64,000 nt of DNA from QHXM01 sp032160165 (GTDB lineage Bacteria; Acidobacteriota; Blastocatellia; Pyrinomonadales; Pyrinomonadaceae), in the NCBI GenBank assembly GCA_032160165.1, contig JAVHWA010000042.1, forward strand, positions 4,952-68,951, read 5' to 3'. Below the pieces are notes generated by a model. That model was not told the origin of the DNA. It saw only the letters and a list, made by a program, of their open reading frames with translations, and ran no database searches. Numbering within the stretch: position 1 is the first letter of the stretch; every line of letters starts with the position of its first letter. The position numbers and the translations under genes were made by a program. Below, one piece after another: positions 60,307-64,000 of the stretch.

Positions 60307-60613
60307 GGTGCATCGATGAGTTGCGCAAACTGTCAGTTTGCGTTACGACATATCAGGGGAATGTTCGATAATACTTGGAAGCGCTGAACAAGTACTTTCT
60401 ACGCTACGCGTCGAAGATACTAGTTGAGCGCTTCCTTCAGTTTGTCGCACACTTTCAGCGAAGCTCACCCAGAGCCCCGTCGCCCGTTCGACACCTTAAA
60501 ACAAAACGAAGCCGAGCGAACGCAGATTAAAGTTTGCTCTACTATCACGACGCAAATCCCTGTACTATCCCGACCGTTCATCCACTCTCAATCCGCAAGG
60601 CTGATAGTAGACG
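60307..60613. other. Intergenic region with a small perfect hairpin
   Basis: Apart from the hairpin CGCAAACTG-T-CAGTTTGCG (60324-60342), 18 bases after the stop, nothing gene-like is seen. The hairpin lacks a T-run. The DASS promoter should lie in the second half; no boxes were convincing. Confidence 0.5.
60324..60342. repeat. Perfect hairpin CGCAAACTG/CAGTTTGCG
   Basis: Nine complementary bases on each side of a single T. It sits after the paralog B stop and may end that transcript. The core is shared with 46191-46207. Confidence 0.55.
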
Positions 60614-62110
60614 ATGAGTCCCGGATTCGATCCCGCCGGAAGTGATTCGGCGACCGAAGACACCGCCGCTGGAGAGACGCTTACGAGCAAGCTCGTCAAG
60701 TGGGCGATCATCCTTTGCTCCGCACTTATCTTCGCGTTTATTCCCGTTCCTGAGGGAATTACAGTTGAGGCATGGCGACTTCTCGCCATCTTCGTCGCTA
60801 CCATTATCGGCTCAATCCTGCGTCCTGTGCCCAGTGGCGCGATCGTCCTGCTTGGTATCACTGCTATCGCTCTGGTCGGCGCGCTCCCCGTAGACCAGGC
60901 GCTGAAAGGTTATGCCGATCCGATCGTCTGGTTAGTGCTTGCCGCGTTCTTCATATCTCGCGGGATGATCAAGACCGGGCTGGGGCGACGAATCGCCCTG
61001 CACTTCATCCGTGCCATAGGCCATCACTCGCTCGGGCTGGGATATGCTCTCGTCTCGACCGATATGGTTCTCGCGTCTGTCATTCCCTCGACAGGTGCGC
61101 GTTCGGGCGGCGTTGTCTTCCCGATAGCGATGAGTTTGTCCGAAGCCTACGAGTCGAGACCCGGTCCGACGGCTCGCAGGCTGGGCGCATTTCTTTCTGT
61201 GCTGCTGTACCAATGCGACGTTATCATCTGCGCGATATTTCTTACCGGCCAGGCCTCGAACGCCATCATCGCAAAACTTGCCTTAGCGAAAACGGGCTTC
61301 GAGCTGACGTACGCTCGCTGGCTGGTGGGATCGATCGTTCCAGGGCTCATCTCCCTCGCTGCAGTCCCGTTGCTCATCTACAAGCTGTTCCCGCCGGAGG
61401 TGAAGCACACCCCTGCCGCCGCTGAATTCGCGACGGCCGAGCTGCAGCGTATCGGACCGATGAAATGGCAAGAGAAGATCATGCTGGGCGTGTTCGCCCT
61501 GGTCGCCATTCTCTGGAGTATCGGTGACAAGCTGCCGTGGATTTCTGGTGGACGTCTGCCGGCGATACACTACGCGGTGGTGGCGCTGATCGGAATCTGC
61601 GTGCTGCTTTTAAGTGGTGTTTTGGATTGGCAAGACGTACTCGCGGAGCGCGGAGCCTGGGACGTGTTCATTTGGTACGGAGGGCTCGTTCGAATGGCAG
61701 AGGCGCTGGGCGAAACGGGAATGACGGACCGATTCGCCAACTCGGTGGGCTTTATGACACTGGGTTTGAAATGGTGGGCCGCGTTCGCTATCGTGCTCCT
61801 GATCTACTACTACGTCCATTATGGGTTCGCCAGCATCACAGCCCATGTCTCCGCATTGTTCATTCCCTTCCTGGCGGTGATCGTAAAGACAGGAGTTCCC
61901 CCCGTGCTGGCGGTCCTATCGCTGGCTTATTTCTCGAATCTTTGTGCATCGCTGACGAATTACGGGACCACCTCCGCGCCGATCTGGTTCGGCGCTGGCT
62001 ACGTAAAGCAACGAACGTGGTGGTGGCTGGGACTGATTGTCTCGGTGCCAAACATCATGATTTGGACGGTGGTGGGGTTCCTCTGGTGGAAGGTGCTCGG
62101 CTGGTGGTGA
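60614..62110 (+). CDS. DASS-family (SLC13/CitT-type) anion:sodium symporter
   Basis: A 498-residue inner membrane transporter with about 12 hydrophobic segments. Features of the divalent anion/Na+ symporter family include VPEGITVEAWRLLAIFVATI near the start, the first re-entrant loop around VLASVIPSTGARSGGVVFPI (Ser-Asn-Thr type substrate motif position, here SxxPSTGAR), and the second around LTNYGTTSAPIWFGAGYV. Members carry succinate, citrate, tartrate or malate. The TtdT/CitT-like length and motifs suggest a di- or tricarboxylate exchanger; the exact substrate is not readable. No metabolic partner gene is adjacent. Confidence 0.88.
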   Translation: MSPGFDPAGSDSATEDTAAGETLTSKLVKWAIILCSALIFAFIPVPEGITVEAWRLLAIFVATIIGSILRPVPSGAIVLLGITAIALVGALPVDQALKGYADPIVWLVLAAFFISRGMIKTGLGRRIALHFIRAIGHHSLGLGYALVSTDMVLASVIPSTGARSGGVVFPIAMSLSEAYESRPGPTARRLGAFLSVLLYQCDVIICAIFLTGQASNAIIAKLALAKTGFELTYARWLVGSIVPGLISLAAVPLLIYKLFPPEVKHTPAAAEFATAELQRIGPMKWQEKIMLGVFALVAILWSIGDKLPWISGGRLPAIHYAVVALIGICVLLLSGVLDWQDVLAERGAWDVFIWYGGLVRMAEALGETGMTDRFANSVGFMTLGLKWWAAFAIVLLIYYYVHYGFASITAHVSALFIPFLAVIVKTGVPPVLAVLSLAYFSNLCASLTNYGTTSAPIWFGAGYVKQRTWWWLGLIVSVPNIMIWTVVGFLWWKVLGWW

Positions 62111-62392
62111 TTCAAGGCGAGTTGCTCCTCATGCCCGTCGCTGAATGTAGTCTTCTTGTACCGCCCACAATTCGTTGACACTCGCTCCGCAGTGGGTGTA
62201 GGCTCCCCTCGCTTCGTATTTTCCTCGCATCTGCGGCGCTTCACGCGCTGACGAAAGCCTCACGCTTCCGTTGGCCTCACTTAACTTTCTCCTTTGCGGG
62301 CCGCCCCTCGACACGAGTCAGCTCGCATAATTTACATCCGCGCTCTCCCGCGCCGATGTGAACCCACCGTCTTTCCTCTAAAGGAGGCCTAC

Positions 62393-64000
62393 ATGTCATC
62401 CAACAAGTCAGATTCCTCGCCTAAAAAAGGGGCAAGTGTTCCCGGACAGCCCCTTGCCGATAAACTTCCCATCGAGCGGGCCCAATTCCGCGAGATGCTG
62501 CTCCAAAACCCGAACTTCTTCGGCACATTGACGGACAGCAGCTTCAAAGTAGTCAAAGCCATTTCCTCGAATACAACTTTCGAGGAGCTAAAGTGCGTCG
62601 GCTTCAACCCTCAACTGGATCAGATCGAGGCCGTCATTTACATCAAGCGCGATACGGGTTACGGAGGCGGCATCTGTTCCGACGGCACTCCCGAATACGT
62701 GCGCTTCTACGTCTCGCACAACAACGGAGCCGCCTGGCACGACATCGGGATGGCGCAGTTCACTGCGCAGGACATCCCCGGAACCAAGCCGCTGGAATAC
62801 GCGGTCACGCAGCAATACAAAACGCTGAGAAAACTCTGCTTCGTCGAGAACGTCATAAAGGTGCGCGCGATTCTCTCGTGGAACAATCCGCCGCCGCCAA
62901 ACACGCCGAACTTTTCTCCGGTGTGGGGGAACGTCCGCGAGGCGAATGTACAGATCGCGCCGGCGTTTGATATCAAGGTCGCGGACATTTTCGACCAGCT
63001 AGATCTTAAGCTCTCAACGGTGGCCTTAAAGTCGCTCGATCCCGCGCAGGCAATCAAGGCGGCCCAATCGAAGCCACTAGGTATTACGGAGCTTCAGACA
63101 CTGTACAAAGGCAACAAGGAAGTGCCGGAACATCGCTTCCTCTTCCCCACGATTAAGAAGCAGTTGGATACTGCCTTCATTCCCCTGGCACCACCGCCAC
63201 CTACAATTGCATCTCTCAAACCGACGGTTGGGCCTCCTCCTCCCGTGGCGCCACCGCCTCCCACGCTTACTTCGTCCGTTTCAGCTTCGTTCGCCGATCT
63301 GAAGATCGACATCTCGAAGCTGCTCGACCTCATTGCAAAGACCGATGGCAACACAAACTTTGAAGAGCTGAATTGCGTCGGACTCGAGAGCAATACGGAT
63401 ACGCTCGTCGGTGTGCTTACGGTGAAACTCAAGAACGGTTATTCCGGCCCACTGTGTTCAGCCGGCAGCCGCGAGTACGTTGCCTTCTGGGTTGACTGGG
63501 GCGATGGCACGGGCTGGAACCACGCGGGGACAACCTCGGTGATCGTACACGACATCGCTAACCTTCCGGCTGGGGGTCTTCAATACGCGGTCTTACAACC
63601 GATCAACACCCTGGCACAGCGGAAGCCGTGCAACCAGGGAGCGAAGACGGCGAAGGTGCGTGCGATTCTTTCATGGGAGTTCCCACCGCCGGCGAACAAT
63701 CCCAACTTCGTTCCCACCTGGGGCAATCGCGAGGAGACTCTAGTGGTGCTTAAGCCGGGACCCTCGGTCGTGCCTGGCGATATGAAACCCTACTTCGAGA
63801 CGGTTGGGCGCGAAGCCGTATGTCACATCAATCAAACGACGGGATTTGCTACCGGCGATCGTCCGTTTGGAGGCGTGGTCGATATCACGGGCTTTATCAT
63901 CAGTGCTCCCGACATCGGCTCGCCCAACCCGCTGAAATACAAGATCACGGTCACTGAACTCGCGACCGGCTCGGTCTCCACCGTCGATAACGGATTTGGG
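62393..64000 (+). CDS. Large protein with duplicated three-Cys domain (5' part only)
   Basis: The frame is open from the ATG at 62393, preceded by AAAGGAGGCCTAC, for 536 codons to the window edge. There is no signal peptide. Two copies of a domain of about 125-135 residues lie at about 63-188 and 323-456. Each has FEELxCVG, then GYxGxxCSxG.xEYVxF, then LxYAV, a third Cys, VRAILSW, a PPP.N.PNF.P.WGN block and an acidic end. Between them is a Pro-rich linker (about 265-290, APPPPT and GPPPPVAPPPPT types). After the second copy a new beta-rich region begins (GFIISAPDIGSPNPLKYK). The family is unknown to me; a structural, surface or export-related role is possible. Confidence 0.85.
   Translation, partial: MSSNKSDSSPKKGASVPGQPLADKLPIERAQFREMLLQNPNFFGTLTDSSFKVVKAISSNTTFEELKCVGFNPQLDQIEAVIYIKRDTGYGGGICSDGTPEYVRFYVSHNNGAAWHDIGMAQFTAQDIPGTKPLEYAVTQQYKTLRKLCFVENVIKVRAILSWNNPPPPNTPNFSPVWGNVREANVQIAPAFDIKVADIFDQLDLKLSTVALKSLDPAQAIKAAQSKPLGITELQTLYKGNKEVPEHRFLFPTIKKQLDTAFIPLAPPPPTIASLKPTVGPPPPVAPPPPTLTSSVSASFADLKIDISKLLDLIAKTDGNTNFEELNCVGLESNTDTLVGVLTVKLKNGYSGPLCSAGSREYVAFWVDWGDGTGWNHAGTTSVIVHDIANLPAGGLQYAVLQPINTLAQRKPCNQGAKTAKVRAILSWEFPPPANNPNFVPTWGNREETLVVLKPGPSVVPGDMKPYFETVGREAVCHINQTTGFATGDRPFGGVVDITGFIISAPDIGSPNPLKYKITVTELATGSVSTVDNGFG

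Overview
The window reads as a stretch of a moderately GC-rich bacterial chromosome, most likely an acidobacterium (Acidobacteriota, possibly class Blastocatellia). This placement is inferred from gene families only: a CRTAC1/UnbV protein followed by a TPR protein, tandem SYLF lipid-binding proteins, a PCYCGC lipoprotein, several secreted proteins of unknown function, TIMP-like and Ivy-like inhibitors, and a large Hanks-kinase/FHA locus. No rRNA or ribosomal-protein marker is present. No phage, plasmid or transposase gene was seen.

Layout. 1-3.2 kb (minus): start of trmFO (runs off the window), a thermonuclease-fold protein with an altered active site, a long secreted protein and two small acidic proteins. 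3.25 kb: tRNA-Thr(CGT) with its own promoter. 3.7-7.1 kb: an HD-GYP protein (plus), then lexA, two SYLF proteins and a PCYCGC lipoprotein (minus). 7.4-15.7 kb: an S74-chaperone surface protein, the CRTAC1/TPR pair, and a methionine-rich outer membrane protein with a small Met/His/Cys-rich partner (probable copper-linked pair). 15.9-20.2 kb: a GH3 hydrolase, then an integron-like segment in which two attC-like sites flank a toxin-antitoxin pair, then a TonB-like protein and a long palindrome. 20.3-25.1 kb: secreted, zinc-ribbon and NHL proteins, a TlpA thioredoxin and a small charged protein.

25.3-39.2 kb is the most striking region: six minus-strand genes encoding a kinase fused to a parvulin-type prolyl isomerase, a paralogous kinase, a three-FHA ABC-2 transporter fusion, a zinc-ribbon membrane protein, a TPR protein, and a kinase-PEGA-coiled-coil-SUMF1 protein. 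A MerR-like regulator is divergent at 39.8 kb. The domains suggest phosphothreonine signalling that senses the cell envelope and controls an ABCG-like transporter. Mycobacterium tuberculosis Rv1747/PknF is the closest precedent I know.

40.7-51 kb: an alkaline-phosphatase-family phosphodiesterase, leuS, two secreted proteins (one made of six 17-residue repeats), an M19 dipeptidase, ilvE with a clear terminator, and pilT. 51.2-64 kb: a DUF4344 metallopeptidase, Ivy-like and TIMP-like secreted proteins, a PD-(D/E)XK-like protein, thiolase, three secreted proteins (two are tandem paralogs), a DASS transporter, and the first 536 codons of a large protein with a duplicated three-cysteine domain.

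Intergenic DNA is rich in palindromes. At least five are built from short repeated words with the complementary words in the second arm, and several hairpin elements recur. Domain calls come from motif reading alone; residue positions are approximate and no database search was run.
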